Origin: Apium graveolens | Lineage: Eukaryota > Streptophyta > Magnoliopsida > Apiales > Apiaceae | DNA length: 64,000 nucleotides | NCBI RefSeq assembly: GCF_009905375.1 | Contig: NC_133653.1 | Location: forward strand, 67,057,414-67,121,413 | Reading direction: 5' to 3' | Part shown: one piece after another, positions 24,900 to 37,187 of the stretch | Layout of the letters: each line of letters starts with the position of its first letter | Numbering within the stretch: the first letter of the stretch is position 1 | Notes under the pieces: model-generated | Database searches by the model: none | Told to the model about the DNA's origin: nothing | What the model saw: only the letters and a program-made list of their open reading frames with translations | Made by a program: the position numbers and the translations under genes

Positions 24900-25928
24900 A
24901 CTCTAGGTCGTTTTTAATATAAGGAGAAACACTTCAGAGCTAAGGAGAAGACGGCAAGAGATCTATAGCACGAATCAACAAAGGCGAAGATGATCTAGTT
25001 TATTCTTGTGAATCTTTGTTTTGAGTTGTAATTTTGGATGCTCTTTTCTTGTTTTGTTGAACCTATACTCTTGTGTTATACTCTGTTATTTATTCGTTAC
25101 AAAGACTATGTTTGTTATACCATGTTTTCATCGGAACCCACATTGATGATGAGTCCGATTATGGGCTAATCGTTATCGTGGGGTTCTAGCAGATTCATTT
25201 ATGGATTTCTTTAGTAAAATTGTTTGATGCCTTAGTATGTGGTGATTGTATGATATCCTAGTATTGGTTGTGCGTATTCGTCTTATGAGCGTCGTGAACT
25301 TATAAGATAGTGTGTTAATTCTTAATGATGCGAAAGTGAATTTAAGGATTTAGAACTTGCCATGCTAGCATAGGTTCATGTATTTATTATGCATGATTCG
25401 TAGGTAATTTTAACCATCTTACTTGCCCTGTGTAATCAAGATAGATAACTTGTGCGTAAACCGTTATGTTGTCAAATTCTATAGATATATAGGGTCTCAA
25501 TATAATTGGTGTATATTCAGCTTCTATCTCTTTTGTGGATGTTTGGTAGTATGGTACTCGTGCAACGAAAGTTGGCATTTATCAGTTTTGTATTGTCTGA
25601 TTAGTGTCATCGCCATTGCATGCTAAGGTGAAGAACAATAAGGCTATTGAATGAAGTATTTAATGAAGTTAGAATCTCATGTTTGTCATATATATTCATT
25701 CAGTCAATATTAATCTCGTAATTATAATTATTAGTTTAATTCTTAGTTATAAACAACCTCAAATTGTTACCATCTTAACATTGAATAATAACCTTACATT
25801 GTTGCTTAAGTGCGTGAATTAATTAGTTAACCAATACAATCTCTATGGGAACGAACTAGAAAAGATTGTATACTACTTGCGAACTCGTATACTTGTTTGT
25901 ATTATTAGCGCGCATTTAGCGACTAACA

Positions 25929-25953
25929 AGTTTTTTTCCCCGCTGCCGGGGAC
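25929..25953 (+). other. Primer binding site region of the Athila-type element
   Basis: Directly after the LTR comes a T-run and CCCCGCTGCCGGGGACTGCA. This resembles the GCCGTTGCCGGGGA sites, assigned to Asp tRNA, of Athila-like elements, but with changes in the first bases, so it is probably damaged. Confidence 0.5.
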
Positions 25954-26037
25954 TGCAGTGTTAATTTATAGTTTATGGGCTTTCCATCAGTAGTAGTTAA
26001 AGTTCATTGACTCAGATATTGTTACTTATCTGTTTCC

Positions 26038-27470
26038 TTGTCTTATTTCAGGTACTCTAGCGAGGGTGTATGCATACGCGTTCCCGTACTCGTAAGAACA
26101 CTGGATAAAGCCGAGGAAGAAGTTGTGGTAGTTCATAAGGAAGTTTTCGAGGAAGAAAACAAGGTAGAAGAAGAAGAGAAAGTGGAAGAACCAACTTTAG
26201 TAGAGATGGGTGATCAAGCAAAAAATCTAAAGGCTTTGATGGACTATTCTTTGCCTAAGATTAATGACATTCAGTCAAGCATCATCAGACCATCCATCAG
26301 GGCTAACACTTTCGAGATCAAGTCAAGCACGATCCAGATGATACAGAACTCAGTTCAGTTTGGGGGTTCTCCTAGTGAAGACCCTAACATGCACATCAGG
26401 GATTTCATCGAGATATGTGACACTTTCAAGTTTAATGATGTTACTGAAGATGCTATCAAGCTACGCCTCTTCCCATTATCGCTAAGGGACAAGGCTAGGA
26501 GCTGGTTACACTCTCTGCCAGCAGGGTCTATCACCAAGTGGGAAGATCTTGCTCAAAAGTCCCTCACTAAATTCTTCCCTATGGCGAAGACTGCTACAAT
26601 TAGAAATGCTCTTACCCAGTTTGCTCAGCAAACTGGAGAATCTATGTGTGAGTCTTTGGATCGATATAAGGAGATGGTAAGGAAGTGCCCACACCATGGC
26701 ATGCCTGATTGGATAATTATTAACTACTTCAACAACAAATTGGGTACTACTTTTAAACCCATGCTTGATGCAGCATAAGGAGGAGCCTTGTGGGCTAAGA
26801 GGTACGATGAAGCTTATGAACTTATTGAACTGATGGCTGCTAATGAGTATCAGAATCCTTCCCAGAGATTGACTCAGGGGAAAATCGCATGAATTCTAGA
26901 GTTGGACGCAACAACTACTATAGCTGCCCAACTAAAGGCTTTGACGATGAAGGTGGACACTTTGGCTAATTATGGAGTTAATCAAATCACTAGTGTCTGC
27001 GAGCTTTGTGATGGTGCCCATGAGACGGATCAGTGCGCAATTTCTAGTGAATCAGCTCAATTTATGAGCAACTTCCAGCGATCGCAGCAACCAGTGCCAG
27101 CCACATATCATCCCAACAACCACAATCATCCTAATTTTAGCTGGAGCAACACTCAGAATACGGTTCAATAGCCTTATCAATAATATCCAGCTAGATAGTA
27201 TAACCCCCCTGGTTTTTAGCAACCACAGTTTACACCTAGAGAGCAACTCCAGCTGCAACAAGCCAATGAAAAATCTGAATTAGAGGAGTTGAAGCTTATG
27301 TGCAAGAGTCAAGCTGTTTTTATAAAGACCTTGGAAAATCAGATTGGGAAAATTGCCAATGCCTTGCTAAATCGTCATCCTGGTACACTACCTAGCGACA
27401 CCGAAGTGCCAGGAAAGAGGGAAGCTAAGGAGAAGGTAAAGGCAATCACTTTAAGGTCTGGAAAGGTTGC
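26038..27470 (+). pseudogene. gag: Athila-type gag, broken, cut by element A
   Basis: Encodes the capsid/nucleocapsid precursor. An acidic N-terminal stretch is followed by a retrotransposon gag core (about 26340-26770, with PSEDPN, LRLFPLSLRDKARSW and KCPHHGMPDW), then a CCHC zinc knuckle CELCDGAHETDQC at 26998-27036. The capsid-type core identifies the Athila lineage. An ATG at 26070 with an RTRSRTRKN-like start lies in another frame, so an indel near 26100 separates it from the main frame. In-frame stops lie at 26776, 26890, 27169, 27181, 27196 and 27217. The frame then runs open to 27470, where element A is inserted; it resumes in register at 40668. Confidence 0.85.
27466..27470 (+). repeat. 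Target-site duplication GTTGC, left copy (element A)
   Basis: GTTGC here and at 40663-40667 flank element A, proving a single insertion event into Athila gag-pol. Confidence 0.95.
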
Positions 27471-29532
27471 TGTAATAACCCCAATTTTTGGGAAATTTTT
27501 GAAACCCTTATGAATAGTGTTTTTGCTGAATGAGAAAACTTTTCATGCCACACTATGTAGGGGTTCTGATATGGATATTCTGAGATTTTATTAGTACTTT
27601 ATATGGGATATAAGTGTATGTAAAGATCGTCAGAATCCAAATCCGAACACTTTGATTTTTCCCGAAAATACACTAGATACGGAAAGATTTGAGAAAAAGG
27701 TAACAGGATAAAAAGGATTTAAATTAAAGGATTATAGGAGAGGATCATAAAAGGAATATAATATATTGAGAAAGGTTAAGGGAACCTAAGTAATAAGATC
27801 CCGGGTATGATCCCTCAAACGATAAATGAAAACGAAAGTTAAGCGAACCGTATAACAGATCAGCGGTCATTAGGCAAACGATTAGGAAGTTAATCAAGGG
27901 GATTAGTGGGGATGATGTCATCCAACCAATAGAAAGAGGACAAGGAGGGGAGGATGACATCATGAGGATGACACAAGCATGACATGGGAAGGAAGGAGAT
28001 GTGGTGGCTTTTTAACCACACAAAATCAAGGGCAACTAGGTAATTTACTAAAACAAACACAAAAATCAAACCAACCAAGCCAAGCAAATCATTTTTCATC
28101 AAAATCAAAAAGAAACCAAGGCATTGTTCTTCATGCTCTCGGCCAAAACAGAACCAGAACACTAAAACTGCTGTATCTCCTTCATTTCTCACTCAAATAT
28201 TGTGTTCTATAGCTCATTGGAAAGGTATTGAGATGGCCTACAACTCTTGTTCACAAGTCTCGTCCAAATAATCATGGTAAGACCCTCATTTTTACAGTTC
28301 TTTAAATCGGACTTTTAGAAACTTCAAAGCCTAACTTTGTGTTCTTGATTTCTTTGGAAAGATCAAGCTTGTAGGAGGCTCCCTAAGGCTTCCTAGCAAC
28401 TTAACACCTCCCAAGGAAGGTATAAACTTCAAACCCTAGCCTTTACTTTATTTGTTAGTAAGTTTAATGGTTGGTGTTGTGAAATGAGAAGCATGGATTG
28501 TGATTATTAGTAGTTTGGTTTGATTTGGAAGTGTTTTGGTAATTGAAGCTTGATTATAGTTCATAGGTCTTGATTGTGGTTGTTTGAGTTGAAAACCTTG
28601 GAGATTATGGACTGATGTGGTATGGGTTCGGTGAAGTTTTTTTGTATTGATGGTTATGAGTTGGTTGGTGGTTATTTGGAGTAGTTTAAACATTGGTAAT
28701 CGCGTAAACATAGCCGTCGTAACGTCCGATTTTCTTTAGACTGTTTTTGTGCATAACATTAGGACCCGAGAACCCCCTGCTAGATTATGACCACTGCCAT
28801 GTTTAGATAGCTCATGTTACGAGCTTCGTTTTGATATGTAGTTCGTTCGATTCCGATGCACGGTTTAGGAGAAACGACCGTTTCAAGTAACGGCGTTTCG
28901 CGAACGAAACTTTTCCCCTCGCCTTACTTTGAAACATAGGTTAAGGACCAAAAAGTGTTAATTAATGTATGAAACATTTATGGTAAGTGTGTTAGGCAGT
29001 TGGTAAGACACTCGCGAAGGAATCGCTTTAAAACTCGTAAAGGTTAAATTATTAAAAATGGTGGAGCCGAAGGTACCCGAGTGACTTAAGCGAATCAGTG
29101 AACGCAAAACAAGCGTTAGAATCTAAGTTAGTAAAAGTATAGATTTACAAGTGATTTTGGTTTAATTCCAACTTACTTGTTGTTTATAGGTTACCAGACT
29201 CGTTCCGAGCCTTTTATCACCCCAAGTCGCTCAGGCAAGTTTTCTACCCGTTATACTGTTGTTGTGATGTAAATATATGTATATGCATTATCTTGTGATA
29301 TTGCATGATTGTTATTAGCAAATTTTGCGATATATTGGAGCATGATAATATGGTATATATACATGTCTGTTTCGTAATCTGGTTATCTATCTGTTGATTT
29401 CAATGCTTATAGTTGCATAATACCTATGCTAGAAATAAGCAAGTAGTTGCGTATACCCTTAGTATAGGGGATAAAAGGTGAACATATTTCTAAACCGGGA
29501 GTCGATGTTCCCGAGTATATTATATATATATA

Positions 29533-29563
<31 letters not shown>

Positions 29564-29599
29564 GGATATAGTTTTTAAAACTATGGATCGAATAAGGTT

Positions 29600-29880
29600 T
29601 ATTCGATACCTTTATTCTATTATTTGAATATTATTTGAATATTCATTCGAGGGCTTATGACTCAGTTTATTTTATTATTTGAATATTATTTGAATATTCA
29701 TTCGAGGGCTTATGACTCAGTTTATTTTATTATTTGAATATTATTTGAATATTCATTCGAGGGCTTATGACTCAGTTTATATTATTATTGAATATTACTT
29801 GGATATTCATTTGAGGATGTATGACTCCTTTATTTTGTTTAATGAATATTATTTATAATATTCATTCGAGGTATTATGAC
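29600..29880 (+). repeat. 55-bp tandem repeat in element A 5' LTR
   Basis: ATTCATTCGAGGG recurs at 29641, 29696 and 29751, period 55, followed by two diverged units (near 29800 and 29858). The same array is in the 3' LTR from 39350, so it predates this insertion. Confidence 0.85.
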
Positions 29881-31193
29881 TCCGCTTATTACTGAAATAT
29901 ATTCTTTATTTCATTAGAGAATAAAGTGTTAATAATCAAACTTATTTTCGATTATTCAAATAAAGATAATACTTTCATATAAGTATATCTTTGGTTATTT
30001 AATGTTTATTTCAAGTATAAGTTTTAATACTTCTACTTCAATTATTTTTATAAAGATAATTCTTTATGAGAATATTATTTAAATAATAATATTCAGATAT
30101 TTTCTAATATATCGGGACTGATTTATTTCATTAAATCAGTTTTACTCCAAACACTCTTTAAAGTGTTTTCGAGTCTTCAAAATGATTTTTAAAAGTTAGA
30201 GCGGATCCCAAAACTCATTTTTATATTTAAGATCTTCCTTTTAAGGGGATTTAAATACTCGCTCAAAACCTGAGGGATCCGGCTCTATGGTGTATTTTAT
30301 ATTCGCAACAAGGTTGCTGTTTTGATAAATGAATTGATTACTTGCCCAATGTTCGGGAAGTAAGCCCATCTAATTGAGTCGGCATAAGCGACAGGCCGGG
30401 GTACGGTCTATCAAAGTGTAAGTGGCTGGGTGGCAGTCCATCAACGCGTAAGAGGCCGGGTGGCGGTCCAGCACAAGGTCCTTATGTGGCCAGGGTGATG
30501 ACCGGTGGGGGATTCATCCATCTACTAGTAGAAAAGGTTACTTATTGGTATCTTTGCTTGATCAGCAAGATATCTGGTTTATGCCAAAATTCTTTTCCTT
30601 CCAAATTTATTGGATATTGCAACTCTGTTCATACTTTACATGACAGAGGTTTTCTGAAAATGTATGGGAGATATATATGAATATATTTATATATCAGGTC
30701 TTAATGAAGTATCTCGTAACTTCATTATTTATAATGATATTCAAAGATTGAATCTATTCAAATCTTGTCTTGTAGTCTCATCTATGTGATGAACCTTTGA
30801 AACTGATTATAACTTGAACGGGGGTAGTTCAAGTAGTATTTGGGAAAGATATAAGTATTTTGGGGTATCTTGTAACTTCATCTTTTAAACTTATATCTAA
30901 TTAATAATTGTCTTATGAATGACAAAGATTTTCAGAAAAACGTTGAGACAAGGTTAGATATATGAGATCACCTTGCAACGATATTTTTTTTATACAGTTA
31001 TACACTGGGACTTTGTGTATATTATGCATGGAAGAGGACTTCCAATATTTTGGAAAGTATATATGTATATATACTGAATATTTTGTGACTTCATCGCATT
31101 AAGATATCAAACTTGGTTCATTTCTTTTGACCAAGACTTTCATGAGTATTATGAGTAGGCTCATATACTATTAATCATTATACATATTATTTT

Positions 31194-31212
31194 GGTGGGC
31201 TTGCTGCTCACC
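31194..31212 (+). promoter_or_regulatory. Conserved LTR hairpin, element A 5' LTR
   Basis: GGTGGGC-TTGCT-GCTCACC: a 7 bp stem with one G-U pair and a 5-nt loop, 437 bp from the LTR end and 40 nt before the small ORF. The identical copy in the 3' LTR is at 40207-40225. Confidence 0.55.
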
Positions 31213-31252
31213 CTTACTTTCTTCTTTCATCACACAACAACATATAGAAAAG

Positions 31253-31398
31253 ATGAACAGAACCAAGCTCCCGATTCACAAGCGATTAGGAGACGTTCCG
31301 CAGTTTTCTAGAAGCATTGATGCCGCCGTAGCTGAGGTAGGAACTACCAATAGGCTAGGCTTTCAACTTTTGATGGACCAGATTTATTTATATTTATG
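31253..31398 (+). CDS. Small ORF in element A 5' LTR (48 codons), weakly H3-like start
   Basis: ATG at 31253 opens 48 codons starting MNRTKLPIHK. Against the H3 start MARTKQTARK it shares M, R, T, K and the tenth K. After 28 codons GAG/GTAGGA is a donor-like site exactly between codons (31336/31337), as in B and E. An in-frame acceptor-like site (GATCAG, 31908) precedes an acidic 43-codon frame at 31912-32043. The copy in the 3' LTR (40266-40412) encodes the same peptide. Coding and splicing are unproven. Confidence 0.3.
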
Positions 31399-31653
31399 AA
31401 TTGTAATAATGGCAAAGAAATGTAAATTTATTCAGAAAACCTTTTAAGGTGTATTGGCAGATAATTGTGGAATAAAATGACTTGTGGTTATTTTTGGATG
31501 TTCATCTCTGAGACTATAACGTGTGGTGTGTGTGTTTATTGTGGGGTCACAGTACAGAGTAGTTGAGTAATTATTAAGATTGGGTGTTATTAAGGGAAAT
31601 GGAACTCGTGACGACCCGGATCCCCGACCCCGGATCTGGGGGTGTTACAGAAG

Positions 31654-31665
31654 TGGTATCAGAGC
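31654..31665 (+). other. Primer binding site of element A (initiator Met tRNA)
   Basis: TGGTATCAGAGC, four bases after the 5' LTR end. Confidence 0.95.
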
Positions 31666-31911
31666 TAAGCGTTATAAACCTCAGAGATGATGGGACGTTA
31701 AGATAATAAGTTCACTAAGATAATAAGAACTCTTGCCAAGTTCATAGTCGGGATACCTAACGTAGTACTGACAGTTAAAACCCTTATGGGAACCCTTATA
31801 AATATCATGATAGGAGCGTAGTTCATTATCGTATATGGTAGCGGGACTCCGAACCCTGACGTTGAGGAACATCAACGCGATGATGTTTTATTACTCATTG
31901 GAGATCAGATT

Positions 31912-32043
31912 ATGGATCCGATAGAGCGTCCTAACGCAGGACCGGATGATGTTGATATTGAGGATGTAGCGGTTGAGGAGGTTGTCCTAGAAGGGATAGT
32001 TGTTGAGGAGGATCCCAAGGAGGATCCTGACAAGAATGAATAA
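31912..32043 (+). CDS. Short acidic frame after the primer site of element A (43 codons)
   Basis: ATG at 31912, stop at 32041. The peptide starts MDPIERPNAG and is rich in Asp, Glu and Val. It occupies the place that the upstream frame occupies in B, but shows no clear sequence similarity to it. It may be a gag N-terminal remnant or a second exon joined to the LTR small ORF. No known domain. Confidence 0.25.
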   Translation: MDPIERPNAGPDDVDIEDVAVEEVVLEGIVVEEDPKEDPDKNE

Positions 32044-32109
32044 AGGACCATGGAGGAATTGATAACCATGGTTAGGGAAACTACCAGAGGTAGGATTGGT
32101 CGGTCACTA

Positions 32110-32640
32110 CCAGAGGTTCGTTCAAGTTTGTAAAGATAGTAGCCCCTTTAACGCGGCTTACTCGTAAGACTGAGAAGTTCGAATGGACAGAGAAATGCGA
32201 GAACAGCTTTCAAGAACTGAAGCAAAGGTTGGTGACGACCCCTATGTTGGCGTTGCCGGATGGAAAAAGGAGATTTTGTGATTTGTAAGTGACGCTTCGC
32301 ATAAGGAATTAGGGTGCTTCTTAGCACAGCAAGATAATCGCGTCTGCGTCAAGACAATTAAGGTAATATGAAATTCGATATCCCCGCCCATAAGCTTAGG
32401 CTCGTGGCAATAGTTTTACCCTAAAGATTGGAGGCACTACTTGTATGGAGAGAAGTGCGAGAATTACCTAAGCCATAAGTGCTCTAGTACATTCTTACGT
32501 AGAAAGAGCTCAACATACGCCAGAGGAGGCGGTTAGAGCTAATCAAGAATTATGATTGGGAGATTCTTTATCATTCGGGGAAAGCCAATGTGGTGGCTGA
32601 TGCCCTTAGTAAAAAGGAGAGACTCAAGATGATAATGACT
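32110..32640 (+). pseudogene. RT-thumb/RNase H remnant, displaced upstream of gag (element A)
   Basis: Broken frames read as the end of reverse transcriptase (TEKCENSFQELKQRLVTTPM), then RNase H (ASHKELGCFLAQQDNRV) and the RNase H end (RRLELIKNYD-like, then [19 protein letters not shown]). These match 50240-50690 of element B in order. Normally this lies after gag, protease and RT, but here it precedes the gag remnant at 33205, so the interior has been rearranged or deleted and duplicated. Stops and shifts are frequent; not functional. Confidence 0.65.
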
Positions 32641-33204
32641 TTGGGAGGGTTGATAAGAGATTTTGAAAAAAAAAAATGGAAATAGATATGAAGGTAACCG
32701 GAGCCGGTACCGAAAAGTTGTTTGAGATTGCAATACAGCCCGAATTATTGGAAAGGAATATATTGTGCCAGAAAAAGTGATGAATGAAGGCAGGGAGCCA
32801 ACAAATAGATATGAGATTAATACTGAGAAAGATAATAAGGGAATAATGAGGTATTCCTATAGAATTTGGGTTCCGAAAGTTCAAGAGCTTAAGGATGAGA
32901 ACTTAGATCAGAGCCATAGTTTGAGGAATATGATTTAGGGCAAACCCAGAGTGTGATAGTCAGGGAGGTTTCCATCAAGAAAGAAAGAACCCATAACATA
33001 ATAGAGTGGAAAATAAGGTTTTTAATGTATAAGATAACCCCTATTATGGGAGAAGGTTGAAACATTTCATACTAAGGAAACAGAAAGTCGAGTAAGGAAA
33101 GGAGACCCGAGACGGTACTCCTATATGGCAATTTATGGACCTGTCTAGACAGAACTTAGACTATTATCCCCAACCACCACCCTGAGGGGACAATGCGGCA
33201 GGAA

Positions 33205-33670
33205 ATTCTTTCATGACCTTTAAATCGTTAAGCTCTCAGAGTTCCAAGGAACAGGTTGACCTAGTCGAGGCAAGAGCCTGGCTAAAGGAAATATAGGAAT
33301 CATTTGAGATTCTAAATGATTGACGAATCACAAAAGACTGTTTTTGTCACTTACCCTCCCAAGAGAGAGACCACCCGCTGGTGAAAGGCCAAGGAAGGCA
33401 CGGAGCAAGAGATTATAATAAACTGATTAAAGTTCAGCCAATTATTTTCGGGAAAGTAATTCCCAAGGTTATGGAATAGTGTAAAAGCTTTAGAGCCAGA
33501 ACAAAGGCAGACGAGTATGATGAATTATGAATCTAAGTTGTAAAAGTTATCAAGATTCGTTCTGAAGACACGAATCCAGAATGACGGGATGTTTGAAATC
33601 AATGCTTATGTTGTGTTGGTTCATGAAATAACGATAAGAGAAAGGAATATAAAGGCAAGAGAGTTTGAGG
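33205..33670 (+). pseudogene. gag remnant of element A
   Basis: Across three frames the order matches the B gag core: DLVEARAWLKEI, then a KTVFVTY-type stretch, WKAKEGTEQE, a MNYESKL..LSRFV stretch, and GMFEINAYVVLVHEI, which corresponds to MFELDTYAGVVQKAA of B. It has many indels and stops. The zinc knuckle region is not recognisable. The stretch 32641-33204 before it holds a linker-like remnant (YRIWVPKVQELK near 32860) and nothing else recognised. Confidence 0.6.
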
Positions 33671-34059
33671 AATGATAAGGGAGTTGGGTATGAGGAAACC
33701 CTAAAGACTCGTAGAAATAGAAATAGAAGAGTATGTAATCGTCAGGATGAGGGTGATTCACCATGAGTTAAAATTGATGGTTGAAGGCATAAGAGTTATG
33801 TATATTTTATCCCCTTTAAGTTGGGAGGATTCGAGGAAACCTTGAGATAGTTCGAAGGATAAATATTGAGACACGGATAGACTGAGGAGACAAGAAAGTA
33901 AGAAATCAGGAAAAATTGGATGAAGGAAGTGACCTTCAGTAATGTGAAATGTAAGACCGGTGGCTCGATACCCAGAAAGGGAGACGCCAGGTATGAGAGG
34001 TATCCCAACATTGAGGTGACTGTTGAGATAAACAATAAAAGTAAATAAGGAATTATTAA

Positions 34060-34560
34060 GAAGAAGTTCACGTTGAACATGACCAATATCTTCCAGAACA
34101 TCCATGTTATCATTACCAAATCAGGAAAGAAAAGCGGATGACCATTGTTATCTTTTGGAGGCCATATGGATTGACCTCAATTTGAATAAGGATGCTATTA
34201 TGAAGTTAGGTATAGACTATCGAGGTGGGAATGATGAAGAAGATAATCTATCAAGGATATATGACTTGGTTTATCCATGGATGGATGCATGTACCTTTTC
34301 AAAGGTGGAATTAAGGATAGAACATCGGTAACTTAAAATGAATCCTAGGGGAATGCATAAAGGTTGGCATTTCACCCTTAATAGGGATAGTATGAAATTT
34401 GACAGTATGAATTGGAAAGGATTAAGGTAATAACAACCTTTAAAGAATCTGTGGAGAAATTTTTTTTCAAAAGTATATAGACAATGATTCTAGTATTAGT
34501 ATATGGTATTTTGATATGCCCTGTATCTAGGGAATGCAGGAGGAACGATTCAAGGATAAC
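34060..34560 (+). pseudogene. Reverse transcriptase remnant of element A
   Basis: A 75-codon open stretch (34104-34331) ends with DACTFSKVELRI, resembling the [14 protein letters not shown] region of B (just before the catalytic motif). Near 34465 FFQKYID lies where [14 protein letters not shown] is expected, but the FIDD catalytic motif itself is not found. 33671-34059 shows nothing clear. Similarity is weak and frames are scrambled. Confidence 0.4.
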
Positions 34561-35540
34561 CTTAGAGGTTTTACAAGGAGAAAGGTAATATTCAAAATTC
34601 TCAAGAATAGAAATGTGGATAAAGGAAATATGACGTAATTATAGTGTTGCCAAGTGGGGCACGTGTTAAACCACGAGAAAGTATGGATCGAACCAGTAAT
34701 GGTCGAAATTATTCAGGGCAATTAGGACTTAAGATAAAAGATGTTCTAATTATGATTGAGAGTCAGTCATGACAGTGATTAACCTCTAAAGACTGAGGCA
34801 ATAACTTATGGAAAAATGGTGATTTTTTTTTTACTTATCAGATTTTAAGGAAAACATCTTCACTCAAGCAGTGATCGGAAATAGGGTAGAAAATTTGTGA
34901 AAGTGGTTAAAATGACATTGACTATAAGGAAATTGTACTATCAGGAAAGGCCAAAGAGGTGGTCGACACTTTAAAGGTAAGTGGATAATTATAGGCGCGT
35001 GTGCCAAAAGAATACAGTGATGATGGTTAAAAATGTGAAGGTTGAATTATGGTTTGGAAGATTAACATTGCTTCTGATGACTGTGCAACACCCAACCGTA
35101 ATAGTAGTTGGTAAAGGTTTAATTTGTGTAATCGCCATGAACGGGCTATCTATCTTAGAAGGTCCTATCTTGAGATAAGCCAGGACCATGTTTCAAAAAG
35201 GACCAAACAAACCTTTGAGTTAAGTCTTCTATTGAAGGCATATGATTTAGAATGGTATTAACCTGCTATCGGTGCTTTGATTGAAACTCTTCTGCAATTT
35301 TATATGCTTCATGTCATATATGTATGTCAGGATCAGGAGTGTACTCCATGAATCATGAATGGTGATTATGTTACCTCCTTAGAAGGATTTGATACGACAT
35401 GTATGGACTCCGTATGGTTAGCTATTAAGACTTCATGGAAAATGAATGACTACAGTAGGTCAACGGTGGGCCATAGTAATGCAGCAATGATTCTGCGAGT
35501 AATGAGCTGATTACAACCGTGAGAGTTGTATTGGAATGGA
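34561..35540 (+). other. Unassigned interior of element A
   Basis: About 1 kb between the RT and integrase remnants. RNase H would be expected here but I do not see it; a copy lies upstream at 32110-32640. Frames up to 66 codons occur on both strands at 34981-35189 without a recognised domain. Confidence 0.4.
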
Positions 35541-37170
35541 TGTTGAGATTGAGTACCACTAAACGGGTCGTGGTAGTGTATAAGTTATCATTGATAGACT
35601 AATTAAGTAGAGTATCTACCTATTGGATATTTATTCCCTCTTATGAAAAGAGAGTCGTATTACTATATGAGGAAGGTTGCGGTGCAAGCATAGAACTCTA
35701 GTAACGGTGATGTCTAAAATGAGATCCCAGGTTCGATTTTCGAAATCGAGGGAGTTTCAAAGGTGATTGTGTATAAGCTCGAGGAAGAGCATGGGTCCAT
35801 AGAATGATGGACGGAATAGAAATATTTAGGCATGGGAAATACGATGCTATAATACTTGATGCTGATATAAATACGTATATGTTTTGTTCTCCTATGACAA
35901 ACCTCTATAGTTCAGAGGTAGGTTCCAAGCCAGATATTTTGTGGCAGTATATTTTTTTTATATATACAATTCTCTTCAGTTCGTTCTTTTCTCTTCTTTT
36001 CATTTCATGTAAGTTGAGAAGAACAACCCTTCCAGAAGGGGAGGTATTGCCGAATGACTGTCTATCTGTGTGATAGAAGCCTAGTAGGATACCAACTATT
36101 GTTTAATTGCTTGTCAAGTACTAAAGGCTGGCCACCTTCTGTACTAACTATGCGAGATAACAAGTGTTCATGATCATAGTGATCTCTCAATAAATTCTTT
36201 TACTTCTATATGAAGGATTAAGCTTTCGAAAATAGAAACAGCTGAAAAAGGAGTAGTAAAGTTATGGTGGTATTCAGAATGGGAACACATTCGTAATACT
36301 AAGGTTGACGTGGTTATTAAAAGGTTATAGAACGCTAACGAGCAAAACTATAACCAGTATAATATTAGGAACGGAAGGTAGTAGCGATTACGAACTGGAA
36401 AAGAATGGGTATTAAGAAGCAAAAGCTCTAATGCTAAAAGCTATAATGAGAGTCTGTGCAATAGACTTGAAAGAAATTGGAATGATCACTTAACGCGGAT
36501 TAAGTTATCTTACGATAATAGATCATATGTCAGTATTGAGGTATCGCCTTATGAGATCCTTGAGGGAAGACAATGTCGATCTCCCTTACGTTATGATGAA
36601 GTTGTAGAGCGCAAGATGCTCGGACCCGCAGTAGTCCAAAGGACCAAGGATATAATAGATCTAATCAGAGGACGACTGGTAGTAGCCAGGAAGGACATAA
36701 GAAGTATGTCGATTTGACCCGAAAGGACAAAGAATAGGAAGGAGGCTTGTTAAAAGTATTCCCTTGAAAAGAATTAATGAGATTCGGAAAGAAAGGAAAG
36801 CTAAGTCCACCAATTGTTGGACCCTTGGATATATTAAGGAGTATTGGGAAGTTAGCATATGAGCTAGCCTTACCCCAGAACATGTAGCGAGTCATAACGC
36901 GTTTCACGTATCAATGTTAAGAAAGGGTAATTCGGATGCCAGATAAATAGGGGCATAGGAGCGCATAGACATGCAACCCGACGTAACCTATATGGAGCAA
37001 CCGGGAAGGGTTATAGAGTGAAAAGGAACAAGTGCTTAGGGGAAGGATTATCAAACTAGGCAGATTTTGGTGGTAGAACCACAATGTGGGAAAATTTACT
37101 CGAGAGTTAGAAAGTGCAATGCTAAGAGAGTATCCCTATTCACTTTCTATCTGATTCCGGGACGGAATCC
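35541..37170 (+). pseudogene. Integrase remnant of element A
   Basis: Decayed core pieces near 35560-35800 are followed by a clearer C-terminal part: NWNDHLTRIKLSYDN and SPYEILEGRQCRSPLRYDEV (36480-36610), then a LAYELALP-like stretch and FHVSMLRK-like sequence (36840-36930), and a TWERE/SEMLREYP-like chromodomain end (37090-37140). These parallel 51520-52200 of element B in order. Stops and shifts throughout. Confidence 0.6.
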
Positions 37171-37187
37171 TTTTAAGGAGGGGAGAC
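37171..37187 (+). promoter_or_regulatory. Polypurine tract of element A
   Basis: TTTTAAGGAGGGGAGAC immediately before the 3' LTR, preceded by GATTCCGGGACGGAATCC, the junction block shared with B and C. Confidence 0.85.

Larger units (their letters stand above)
24479..25928 (+). repeat. 5' LTR of the Athila-type element (1450 bp)
   Basis: It matches 57838-59080 with scattered substitutions from about 24710 onward; the first 230 bp have no counterpart in the 3' LTR. It ends GACTAACA before the primer site. It holds a TATA box (24890) and a 34 nt GC-rich sequence repeated twice. Small frames inside are not genes. Confidence 0.85.
27471..31649 (+). repeat. 5' LTR of element A (4179 bp)
   Basis: It runs from TGTAATAACCCC to GGGTGTTACA. 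It matches 37188-40662 closely. It includes an AT microsatellite (29512-29566), a 55 bp tandem repeat, the conserved hairpin and a small ORF. Frames such as those mirrored at 27890-28192 and 37607-37909 are LTR duplicates, not genes. Confidence 0.95.

Noticed and set aside
29600..29880. Regularly spaced 55-bp repeats, considered as a CRISPR array
   Set aside because: Units are contiguous without unique spacers and lie in a plant LTR.
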